Virus record (IMG/VR): IMGVR_UViG_3300019487_000018
Location: 62,001 to 126,000 of that record
Strand: one strand, 5' to 3'
Source: a virus
DNA: 64,000 nt
The notes under the pieces are model-generated. The model ran no database searches. It was not told the DNA's origin and saw only the letters and a program-made list of their open reading frames with translations. Each line of letters begins with the position of its first letter. The stretch's first letter is position 1. Below are positions 1-7,058 of this stretch, in pieces. The translations under genes and the position numbers were made by a program.

Positions 1-2
1 TG

Positions 3-368
3 TTCGCACCGGCAGTTGCTGGCAGCTTCAAGGGTCCTAACAACAGCATGTTGGTAGGTACACTCAACGGCACGATCAAGGTTTACAGCTACCTGTGGAA
101 CCAAGTATCAGGCCTCGCAGCTCAAACAAACGACGTCATCCTTGTTGGTTACAAGGGCGGCAACGGTGAGACAGACACTGGTTACTTCTACTGCCCATAC
201 ATCCCACTGATGTCAAGCGGTGTTGTTATCAACCCAGTAACGTTCCAGCCAGTTGTCTCCATGATGACACGTTATGGTAAGACAGCGTTTACCCAAACAG
301 AAACATCGTTGGGTAATAGTGCAGACTACTATGGAAAGATCAATATGCTGAATTTCCAATTCGCATAA
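3..368 (+). CDS. 23: Major capsid protein gp23-like, C-terminal part
   Basis: The open frame enters from the left edge and ends with TAA at 366-368, so only about the last 121 residues are present. In the family this protein forms the hexameric lattice of the T4-type head. The visible part has the pattern typical of gp23 C-termini: a Gly-rich strand followed by YFYCPYIPL, then a segment around FQPVVSMMTRYGK, and a short hydrophobic end (MLNFQFA). A strong terminator follows within 30 bases, which suits a highly expressed last gene of a head transcript. The call rests on recognising these C-terminal motifs together with the T4-type neighbourhood; the N-terminal part lies outside the window. 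Confidence 0.8.
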   Translation, partial: FAPAVAGSFKGPNNSMLVGTLNGTIKVYSYLWNQVSGLAAQTNDVILVGYKGGNGETDTGYFYCPYIPLMSSGVVINPVTFQPVVSMMTRYGKTAFTQTETSLGNSADYYGKINMLNFQFA

Positions 369-394
369 ACAGTGGATCTTCACGAAGCAGCTAT

Positions 395-426
395 AAAAAT
401 CCCCGTTTTTCGCCGGGGATTTTTTT
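395..426 (+). terminator. Rho-independent terminator after the capsid gene
   Basis: An 11-bp perfect stem (395-405 with 414-424) with an 8-base loop is followed by a run of T. It lies 27 bases after the capsid stop codon and separates the capsid transcript from the HNH gene. Confidence 0.9.
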
Positions 427-500
427 ATCAACTGGGAAACTCCGTGGATTACCCTTCCGATATAGCGTATACTCAGAAATCTATAGGGAGAAAACACCAG

Positions 501-1364
501 ATGCCATTAGCAGGAGAAATCGATAGAACATATTCCGAACGTCTAACGGCAATCGGAATCGAACTTCAAGAGAGTTTCAAAGGAACCAAAATAACACATC
601 GTATGAAGTGTCTCAAATGTCAACACAAGTGGTCAGCGACACCTCTATCGAAGATTCAATCCAATAAAAAACGTAAAGGAAACGGTTGTCCCAACTGCAA
701 TCTCGATCGGCAAATAGCAGAAAAGAAAGAATTACGTGCCAAAAATATCAAACTTCTTGAAGACAGAGGACTTGAGATTCTATCTGATTGGGATGGTAAA
801 CGTGTAGCAGATAAACATGATACACCAATATTCGTAACCGTTCGAAACAAAGTTTGTGGTCACACGTTTACTTCAGTGGCGAAGAACCTTCTCTCAAGAG
901 GCATAACATGTGCAGTTTGCGGGAAAGAGGAACGAACGAAGAATATCAATGCCTGGTCAAAAGCAAACTCAGAAAAGTGGCGAGAAACAGCCGACCTGTG
1001 GTTGCAGTATCGCTCGAAAGTAATGTCGCTCACCCGTCAGAATTACAAAGCCCATAAGCAAGAAATCAATCCAAACAATCTTCCAACAGGCAAAGCTGGC
1101 ACAGAAGGTGCGTATCAACTTGATCACATCGTGCCGATTCGATACTGTTTCGAGCACTATATCCCTGCGGAAACTTGTGCTGATTGGTCCAACCTCCAGA
1201 TGTTACCTTGGCAAGAAAATCTCTCTTCAAAAGCACACCTAAAAGAAGGAATTCCACCAATCTTCGCTAAATATCAGCTTCAGAGGGTCCTCAATAAATA
1301 TTGGCATGGACCTGTCATTCAAAGAATACCTGAAAAGCAAGGAACAGCTCAGACAAGCAATTGA
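501..1364 (+). CDS. HNH homing endonuclease with zinc ribbons
   Basis: A 287-residue protein read from ATG 501, which has an AGGGAG ribosome site at 485-490. An in-frame GTG at 372 would run through the terminator and is rejected. Four paired-cysteine motifs (CLKC, CPNC, an isolated C-H pair and CAVC) fill the N-terminal half and look like zinc ribbons. The C-terminal third holds the HNH core: LDHIVPI, then a segment with WSNLQMLPW and a terminal N-x-x-S-K. Free-standing HNH endonucleases of this type spread between phages by cutting intron-less or gene-less alleles. It sits directly behind the capsid terminator and its 3' end overlaps the next gene by 59 bases, as expected for an inserted mobile gene. 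Confidence 0.85.
   Translation: MPLAGEIDRTYSERLTAIGIELQESFKGTKITHRMKCLKCQHKWSATPLSKIQSNKKRKGNGCPNCNLDRQIAEKKELRAKNIKLLEDRGLEILSDWDGKRVADKHDTPIFVTVRNKVCGHTFTSVAKNLLSRGITCAVCGKEERTKNINAWSKANSEKWRETADLWLQYRSKVMSLTRQNYKAHKQEINPNNLPTGKAGTEGAYQLDHIVPIRYCFEHYIPAETCADWSNLQMLPWQENLSSKAHLKEGIPPIFAKYQLQRVLNKYWHGPVIQRIPEKQGTAQTSN
1293..1300 (+). promoter_or_regulatory. Late-promoter-like box inside the HNH gene
   Basis: AATAAATA matches the NATAAATA box seen before the virion genes, but it lies only 5 bases before ATG 1306, too close for a normal leader. It may be the displaced original promoter of the next gene or chance. Confidence 0.25.
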
Positions 1365-1635
1365 GCAAACTCCGCGTGCAGTTGTTGAATATGAAGTTCG
1401 TAAATATTGCAGTATTGCTTTGGGTGAGAACAAAGAAGATCGTAAAATCGTTGGGTTGAAACCAAAACAAACGATCATTGTTGAATGGCGATATGATACA
1501 ATCAGCAACCCAACGATTGTATCATTGAAATTCAAGAATGTTCAGGCGTTAGATGAGCAGGAAGAATTCCAGACATTCTGGAATTCTTCAAAACTCAAGA
1601 AATGGTTGGCTCGGCACACAAAAGAAGGACAATGA
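1306..1635 (+). CDS. Hypothetical protein, 109 residues
   Basis: I do not recognise the family. The protein is charged and mixed alpha/beta, with a Lys/Glu-rich start (SFKEYLKSKEQLRQ) and a beta-like middle (KQTIIVEWRYDTI). It starts inside the end of the HNH gene, and ATG 1306 is the only good start. The nearest purine-rich stretch (GAGGG, 1283-1287) is 18 bases upstream, so translation may depend on coupling to the HNH gene. It ends one base before the next gene's start codon, so the two genes probably form one operon. The position next to the capsid gene suggests a virion or assembly role, but this is inference from location only. Confidence 0.6.
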   Translation: MDLSFKEYLKSKEQLRQAIEQTPRAVVEYEVRKYCSIALGENKEDRKIVGLKPKQTIIVEWRYDTISNPTIVSLKFKNVQALDEQEEFQTFWNSSKLKKWLARHTKEGQ

Positions 1636-1636
1636 C

Positions 1637-2374
1637 ATGAAAAAGAAGACCCCAAAACAGCGTTGGAACAAAGCTGTTAACACGTACAAGAAAGTCAACC
1701 GAACCAACGTAACAGTCAAAGCAAAGCAGAAGCTGAAAGTTCCTCGGATGACAAAACTTGCTAAGATCATCAAACCACAAAACGCCTTCCGTGCGTTCAA
1801 ACTCGTTCGTGAAGCAGATGAAACAATTAAAGCAAATGACATGCTGATTGAGAAGGCGGTTGTAACTTGGACTGTTCGCTTCGGTGATCGTGCTTCAATT
1901 GTTGTTGAAAATGTGATGAAGGTTCTCGGTGCTGTTCAAGCAAACATCAACGCAGGAAAAAATCCTTTGAGTATTGCACAGGGGAAGGAGCAAGACCTTG
2001 TTGACCTGCTTGCGGGCGCTCGAGCGCTACAAGCAACTGGCACAGGAAGCTCGGTGGCTCTACATTCATATATGCAACAAGTGGCTGGACAAAAGCAAGG
2101 ACTGACACCGGAACAAGTTGAAATTGCAGCTGTGAAACAAGCCGGTCGTGGATCTCGTGTTTCTCCTGAAGTTCAACAACAATTGCAGCAACTTGCGCAA
2201 GCGATTCAGACGGGGGATGCGGCAGCAGTGGAAGCGATCAAGCGTCAGTTCCAGCAAACGTTTTCATTCTATCAGCAGTTGCAACAACGCATGGCACCAC
2301 AACAACAGACACCTGTACCAGCGCAGCGTCAACCTGTCATGCCTACGCAACGTCCGGCACAACTACCACGTTGA
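1637..2374 (+). CDS. Hypothetical protein with Gln-rich C-terminus
   Basis: A 245-residue protein read from ATG 1637, preceded by GAAGGA at 1624-1629 and just after the stop of the upstream gene. A longer in-frame reading would begin inside the upstream gene and lacks a ribosome site. The first 40 residues are very basic (KKKTPKQRW and similar). The middle is predicted helical with Ala/Val-rich heptads. The last 80 residues are rich in Gln and Pro, with low-complexity stretches. No enzymatic motif is visible. A basic N-terminus with a helical body would suit a scaffold or core protein near a capsid gene, but the family is not recognised. Confidence 0.65.
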   Translation: MKKKTPKQRWNKAVNTYKKVNRTNVTVKAKQKLKVPRMTKLAKIIKPQNAFRAFKLVREADETIKANDMLIEKAVVTWTVRFGDRASIVVENVMKVLGAVQANINAGKNPLSIAQGKEQDLVDLLAGARALQATGTGSSVALHSYMQQVAGQKQGLTPEQVEIAAVKQAGRGSRVSPEVQQQLQQLAQAIQTGDAAAVEAIKRQFQQTFSFYQQLQQRMAPQQQTPVPAQRQPVMPTQRPAQLPR

Positions 2375-2434
2375 TTTGCCCCTGAAAGCCTGTCATACTG
2401 GTCAGGGTCATTGATCAACATTAAGGGGACTCTT

Positions 2435-2662
2435 ATGAAATCAGCAATCGTTGTTGCTCTTGCAGCAGCTGTGTTCGCCGGTTCGGCAAATGCAGCGATT
2501 CTCGAGGGCGTGAAGGACGGATTCAAGCGCGACGTATACGTCAATGACACCTACAAGCAGCATGATGGTGTTGGCGGCGGTGGCAGTTCCGCTGGTAGCG
2601 CTGGTGCAGCGGCAGGTGGTTCAACTGGCGGCAACGGCGGTACGTGTGGCGGTGGTAAGTAA
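2435..2662 (+). CDS. Small exported Gly-rich protein
   Basis: A 75-residue protein with ATG 2435 and an AAGGGGA ribosome site at 2423-2429. The N-terminus is a clear signal peptide: a Lys after Met, a hydrophobic Ala/Val core and a signal peptidase I site of the type ANA-A near residue 19. The mature part begins with a short charged stretch (EGVKDGFKRDVYVND) and ends in about 30 residues of Gly, Ser and Ala with a single Cys near the end. Such a peptide would go to the periplasm or cell surface. The function is unknown; lysis control or exclusion of other phages are possible roles for exported phage peptides, but nothing in the sequence decides between them. A perfect hairpin follows the gene. 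Confidence 0.7.
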   Translation: MKSAIVVALAAAVFAGSANAAILEGVKDGFKRDVYVNDTYKQHDGVGGGGSSAGSAGAAAGGSTGGNGGTCGGGK

Positions 2663-2687
2663 GTCAAAAACGTGCAAACATGAAGGT

Positions 2688-2720
2688 ACACCACGGGTGG
2701 GAAAACTCCACCCGTGGTGT
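2688..2720 (+). terminator. Perfect 13-bp hairpin, probable terminator
   Basis: The arms 2688-2700 and 2708-2720 are perfectly complementary with a 7-base loop GAAAACT. There is no T-run after it, so it could also be an mRNA-stabilising 3' hairpin. Confidence 0.6.
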
Positions 2721-2770
2721 CGTTCTTGTGGAACGTGCTTAGGTTCGATTTTCAATACGAAACGATTCTG

Positions 2771-2799
2771 TTGACTCTTTAGTTGTACAAGTGTAGCAT
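2771..2799 (+). promoter_or_regulatory. Sigma70-like promoter
   Basis: TTGACT (2771-2776) and TAGCAT (2794-2799) are separated by 17 bases, 28 bases before ATG 2828. This follows the hairpin and would restart transcription for the next gene with host RNA polymerase. Confidence 0.5.
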
Positions 2800-2827
2800 G
2801 CGACCACCTTAACAAATGGAGGTCAAA

Positions 2828-3394
2828 ATGCAAGCTCTTGATTATACAAGGTTCGAACACGGACTTCGTTCTTTTGTTCGACTGATTCCCCTGCGCCGCG
2901 ACTCCACCCAAGCTAAGTACATCCAAGACGAATTCGATCTGTTTTCTGCAATCGACTGTCTTGAGCAGTATCTAAACGAATCTGCTGAAATGTTCGGCAA
3001 ACAGAAGTACCGCGATACGCCGTTCGATTTCTGTGAGGACATTCAACTCGACCTCGCCGAACTGTTCCTCAACCATGAAAACCAACAGAAAGCAGCTGTT
3101 CTTCGTAAGAAGAACCAGCCAATATACCACCTTGTTCTGTGCGTGATCCTCGATCTTCTTCGCACCTATCCGCATGGTGATGTCCTGATGCATGCACAGG
3201 AAATTTTCAAAGAAATTCGCGAGCGGATTGCGAACCATAATTACGATGGTGGATACGACGACGCTCTCGTGATGCAAGAGATCATCTACAAGGAAATCCG
3301 TGAAAAGGAAGCCGCTCGCCAGGCGAAGATTGTCAAACGTCGCAAGCGTCATGAGGCAATGCTTGAAGAAATTGTCGAGTTGTCGTTCGAATAA
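2828..3394 (+). CDS. Hypothetical helical protein, 188 residues
   Basis: ATG 2828 is chosen over the in-frame ATG 2816 because GGAGG lies at 2818-2822, five bases upstream of 2828. The protein is acidic to neutral in the first two thirds and ends in a basic helix (EAARQAKIVKRRKRHEAM) followed by an acidic tail. It looks all-helical; no catalytic motif or membrane segment is visible. It has its own sigma70-like promoter and is closed by a strong terminator, so it is a single-gene transcription unit between the capsid region and the neck genes. Early expression is possible because the promoter is not of the late type. Family not recognised. Confidence 0.7.
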   Translation: MQALDYTRFEHGLRSFVRLIPLRRDSTQAKYIQDEFDLFSAIDCLEQYLNESAEMFGKQKYRDTPFDFCEDIQLDLAELFLNHENQQKAAVLRKKNQPIYHLVLCVILDLLRTYPHGDVLMHAQEIFKEIRERIANHNYDGGYDDALVMQEIIYKEIREKEAARQAKIVKRRKRHEAMLEEIVELSFE

Positions 3395-3411
3395 CTCTTT
3401 CACCCTGCAAC

Positions 3412-3449
3412 AACAGCCGTGTTCCGAAAGGACACGGCTGTTTTGTTTT
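3412..3449 (+). terminator. Rho-independent terminator
   Basis: An 11-bp stem (3412-3422 with 3432-3442) capped by an inner CC-GAAA-GG tetraloop is followed by a T-rich run. It lies directly before the late box of the neck gene. Confidence 0.9.
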
Positions 3450-3452
3450 CCG

Positions 3453-3460
3453 GATAAATA
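3453..3460 (+). promoter_or_regulatory. Late promoter box GATAAATA
   Basis: The box lies 21 bases before ATG 3482 and just after a terminator. It matches seven of eight bases of the T4 late box TATAAATA. Confidence 0.75.
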
Positions 3461-3481
3461 CAACTACATCAAGGAGAAAGC

Positions 3482-6400
3482 ATGAGTACTTTCGATATTA
3501 GCCACGACTCCCCTGGTTTGCTGCGCTTTGAAGCGCTCAACATGAGCCTTAAAGTCGAACGAACAAGTGAGACAACTGCTCGAATCAGCTGGAACATTCC
3601 AACTCCAGCAGCCGGCTGTACAGCTGATACCCAAGCATATTGTGGTATTGTCATCACCGGCGACACAACAGCAATCAATGGAAGCAAGCTTCCAAAGAAT
3701 GGTGTCGTGTACAATTCTGATCCAACAATGGACAAGAATTTATTTGCAGGTGACAAGATCGGAACATCGTTCGTTCTTGGCGCTTTCTATCAAGACAGAA
3801 CAACAACATTTCTTGACGTGACAGGTCTGTTACCAAACACACCGTTTTACGTTTCAGGATTCCCGGTTGATTGTGAGTACCGATACTTCTTTGAAGGCGT
3901 ACATGGGTACTCGCTGGATTTCAAATCTGATGGAACCGAACCAACACATGCAACACAAACAGTATTGCTTACAAAGCCAGACGGTACGGCAGGTGTTCTT
4001 CCAACAGATTACACAGGTTTGGTTCCAGGTGTAACGTACACGTTTACAGCTTCAGTTGGTGCAGGAAGCCTAGCGACACAACCACAAGTTCCTCTTCCGC
4101 CATCTGCGTGTGTGACAAAACCAACTGTGTACACAGTTACAATCAAAGGCGAAAATGCTCTTACATATCAAGATCTGATCGATGAGATCAATCGACAGTT
4201 CGGGATCTTGACAGGTTGCCCACAAAGTCCACAACCACCAAACGCTGGTACGTATTTCTGGAATGCAGTAGCACAGAAACTGTACCTGTTTGACGGATTC
4301 CAGCTGATTGAACTCCCTGTGTACATTCAGCCAACGCCGCCAACGCTTGTTGCGATTGGCACATACTGGTACAACCCGGTTACGAAAATTCTCTATCAAT
4401 GGGACGGCACACAATGGATCGTTCAGACGGTAATCGTCTATGCAACGGATCCAACACAACCGATCTGTGATCAATCAATCTGGTTTGACGGAACTGCCGT
4501 TCACTTGTGGAATGGAATTGCGTGGTGTGACACAACTCTATACACATCGCCCGTCGATCCATCACAACAGAATCCAGCTCCGTGTGGAGCGTACTGGTAT
4601 AAAGCATCAACAAAACAGATGTTCAAATGGAACGACGCACTTGAGATCTGGATTGCCACACTCGTCATCAAAGCGACCCTTAATCCGAACGCCTTGCCAA
4701 TTGGATTCTATTGGTTCAACTCTTCGAACAACACATTGTATCAATGGAGCGGTGTTTCTTGGGTTGCTCAAGTAAACGTACGTATTCAAGAAACAACTCC
4801 GTTAATGCCTGGTCCTGGCACGTATTGGTACAATCCGCTGACAGAAGTCCTACAACAGTGGAATGGTGTTGCGTGGATTGTTTTGCCTGATGTAACAACG
4901 TTTGCAACTGATCCTCAGGACCGTAGTTCTTGTGACTTATGGTGGGACCTAACTAACAACCTTCTCTATGTTTGGGATATTGTAAACGGTGTATGGAAAG
5001 AAGTAACGGTATTCTTTCAGCAAGAGGTTGATCCAACAATTCCTCCTGACATAGTTGATGGATCGTATTGGCTGAACCCAACAACACTTGTAATCAACGT
5101 GTGGGTGAATGGCTGCTGGATAGAAACGCAGTACATCTTTTTCCCGACTGATCCAACACAGATGGTCAATGGAACTGTGTGGTTCAATGGTACAGGTTGG
5201 TTCTACTGGGACGGCACGCAGTGGGTTCCATTTGTGCCGACAATCTCAGAAATCGATCCTTCGTTGATTGCAGCTGGAGCATACTGGTTCAACACCACAA
5301 ACGATACGTTGAATTTGTGGAACGGTGCATTGTGGGTGAACCTGTTGTATGTAACAACACCTCCGACGCCTGTTAAGGGTGATTGCTGGTTCAATACGAC
5401 AACTGGCAAGGTGATGGTTTGGGACGGTACGCAGTGGATTGATGGAACGCCTGTTGCTTCTGTTGAACTTGACTGTGACGGAAACTTACTGTTCACAGAC
5501 ACATCACACCTTGGCAGTGCATCGTACATTGCTGTTGACGGTCGTGTGTTGACGAATTCGTTGGTGTTTGGTTTCCCTGTGTGGGAGATTTCTTCAGCAG
5601 GTCCTGGAACGTTGTGGATGTCACTTGGAGCTCAACCAACGTTCACAAATCCACAACCTGGCATGGACGGCATCTCCGGAGAACCAATGTATCGCCAACT
5701 CGGTATTGGCACCGATGGTTCGAGCGACGAGCGTTTGGCTCTTGCAACAGAAATTCGATTCCAGCTTGGTTATCCAGTTGTTGATGTTGAGTTGAGTAAG
5801 GAACAACTCGATTATTTCATCACGAAGGCCATTGATGAACTCCGTCAGCGAGCTGGCATTGCATACCGTCGTGGTTTCTTCTTCATGCAAATCGCTCCAG
5901 AACATCAGCGATACATTCTGTCGAACACAGCAACTGGCTACAACAAGATTGTAAATCTCATGGGTGTTTATCGTCTGACATCAGCGTTCTTGAGTTCAGC
6001 ACACGGTGCTGGAGTGTACGGACAGATTGTTCTTCAGCACTTGTATAATATGGGTACGTTTGATTTGTTGAGTTATCACATCATCTCCGAATACATCGAA
6101 CTGATGGAGATTCTGTTTGCTGGTCGAATCACTTTCACGTGGAATGAACAAAAACGTGAGCTTCACTTGCTTCACCGATTCCCATTTGCAGAACGTATGG
6201 TGCTGATTGAAGCAGCTGTAGAACGCACGGAACAAGACCTGCTTTCTGACCGATTCACATTCCCGTGGATTCGTCGTTACGCTCTTGCGCAATCCCGTAT
6301 TGCTCTAGCGGAAATTCGTGGTAAGTACAGCACCCTACCTGGGGCAGGGGGTGGTGTAACACTCAACGCCTCCGATCTGCGCGCGGCCGGTGTAGAAGAA

Positions 6401-6487
6401 ATCAATCTTTGCTTGCAGGATTTGGATAACTTTGTGACAGACACGCCAGAGGAATTTGGCATGGCAGCATCGTTCATTTTGGGTTGA
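3482..6487 (+). CDS. Neck protein gp13-like with long repeat extension
   Basis: A 1001-residue protein with an AAGGAG site before ATG 3482. The last 270 residues resemble T4-type neck protein gp13: a helical region with DERLALATEIRFQLGYP, a central AAVERTEQDLL helix, and the end segment YALAQSRIALAEIRGKYS followed by LPGAGGGVTLNASDL and a short FILG tail. The known family is about 250-310 residues, so some 730 residues are extra. Residues 19-150 look like a fibronectin type III domain (ARISWNIP). From about 4235 to 5455 there are 11 units of roughly 35-40 residues with the pattern G-x-Y-W-[YF]-N-P-x-T ... L-x-x-W-[ND]-G-x-x-W. The extension probably projects from the neck like whiskers; this is inference from position and fusion. 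Confidence 0.7.
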   Translation: MSTFDISHDSPGLLRFEALNMSLKVERTSETTARISWNIPTPAAGCTADTQAYCGIVITGDTTAINGSKLPKNGVVYNSDPTMDKNLFAGDKIGTSFVLGAFYQDRTTTFLDVTGLLPNTPFYVSGFPVDCEYRYFFEGVHGYSLDFKSDGTEPTHATQTVLLTKPDGTAGVLPTDYTGLVPGVTYTFTASVGAGSLATQPQVPLPPSACVTKPTVYTVTIKGENALTYQDLIDEINRQFGILTGCPQSPQPPNAGTYFWNAVAQKLYLFDGFQLIELPVYIQPTPPTLVAIGTYWYNPVTKILYQWDGTQWIVQTVIVYATDPTQPICDQSIWFDGTAVHLWNGIAWCDTTLYTSPVDPSQQNPAPCGAYWYKASTKQMFKWNDALEIWIATLVIKATLNPNALPIGFYWFNSSNNTLYQWSGVSWVAQVNVRIQETTPLMPGPGTYWYNPLTEVLQQWNGVAWIVLPDVTTFATDPQDRSSCDLWWDLTNNLLYVWDIVNGVWKEVTVFFQQEVDPTIPPDIVDGSYWLNPTTLVINVWVNGCWIETQYIFFPTDPTQMVNGTVWFNGTGWFYWDGTQWVPFVPTISEIDPSLIAAGAYWFNTTNDTLNLWNGALWVNLLYVTTPPTPVKGDCWFNTTTGKVMVWDGTQWIDGTPVASVELDCDGNLLFTDTSHLGSASYIAVDGRVLTNSLVFGFPVWEISSAGPGTLWMSLGAQPTFTNPQPGMDGISGEPMYRQLGIGTDGSSDERLALATEIRFQLGYPVVDVELSKEQLDYFITKAIDELRQRAGIAYRRGFFFMQIAPEHQRYILSNTATGYNKIVNLMGVYRLTSAFLSSAHGAGVYGQIVLQHLYNMGTFDLLSYHIISEYIELMEILFAGRITFTWNEQKRELHLLHRFPFAERMVLIEAAVERTEQDLLSDRFTFPWIRRYALAQSRIALAEIRGKYSTLPGAGGGVTLNASDLRAAGVEEINLCLQDLDNFVTDTPEEFGMAASFILG

Positions 6488-6490
6488 CCT

Positions 6491-7024
6491 TTGAAACTCA
6501 ACACTCAAACATTCATTGAACGAGCGCGCCAGGTTCACGGCAATCGCTATGATTATAGCAAAGTCGAGTACAAGCGCAGCACTGAAAAAGTCAAGATCTT
6601 TTGTCCCTTACATGGTGCGTTTTTACAAGCTCCGGAGAATCACGTTAACCAGAAGCAGCATTGTCCGAAGTGTGCCAATCTTCGTAAAGGAAAGCATGAA
6701 CGATATAGTTTTCAATGGATGCAACAACGTCCGGAACGTGCTTATGCACCTGCCTTGTTGTATGTTGTCGACGCTGGCGCTTACATTGAACTGGGAATAA
6801 AAACGACAAGCGTAATGCCTATGAAACACAAGCTGTTACACTTGCTTTACCTGTCTCTCAAAGATGCGTATCTGCTCCAGGACAAAATTGAAAAAGCACT
6901 TGAGAGTCATCGCCACGAGACGTATGATATTTACGCTGAAAAATCAAAGCGTTGGAACAACAAAAAACATGTACTCGAAACTCTGCAGGAAATTTTACCG
7001 AAACCCGAGTACCCTTATAAATAA
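6491..7024 (+). CDS. DUF723-type homing-endonuclease-related protein
   Basis: A 177-residue protein. The N-terminal 65 residues match the DUF723 pattern: F-x-x-x-A-x-x-V-HGNRYDYSKVEY, a KVKIFCPLHG motif, and a paired cysteine HCPKC. This domain occurs in homing and Vsr-like nucleases. The C-terminal half begins with LLYVVDAGAYIELGIKT, which recalls a degenerate GIY-YIG-like beta hairpin, followed by a long helix. The start is TTG 6491, three bases after the gp13-like stop and without a good ribosome site; translational coupling is likely. Its end overlaps the TATAAATA box of the next gene, as if the gene had been inserted just before that promoter. Probably a mobile gene, active or decayed. 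Confidence 0.6.
   Translation: MKLNTQTFIERARQVHGNRYDYSKVEYKRSTEKVKIFCPLHGAFLQAPENHVNQKQHCPKCANLRKGKHERYSFQWMQQRPERAYAPALLYVVDAGAYIELGIKTTSVMPMKHKLLHLLYLSLKDAYLLQDKIEKALESHRHETYDIYAEKSKRWNNKKHVLETLQEILPKPEYPYK
7016..7023 (+). promoter_or_regulatory. Late promoter box TATAAATA
   Basis: An exact match to the T4 late box, 35 bases before ATG 7059. It overlaps the last codons of the upstream gene. Confidence 0.85.
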
Positions 7025-7058
7025 GTCTGCAGTTCATTTTATCTAAGGAGAAGAACTA

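Noticed and set aside
2379-2412. A hairpin before the exported peptide gene
   Set aside because: The arms pair over 9 bases with a mismatch and a 16-base loop and have no T-run, too weak to call.
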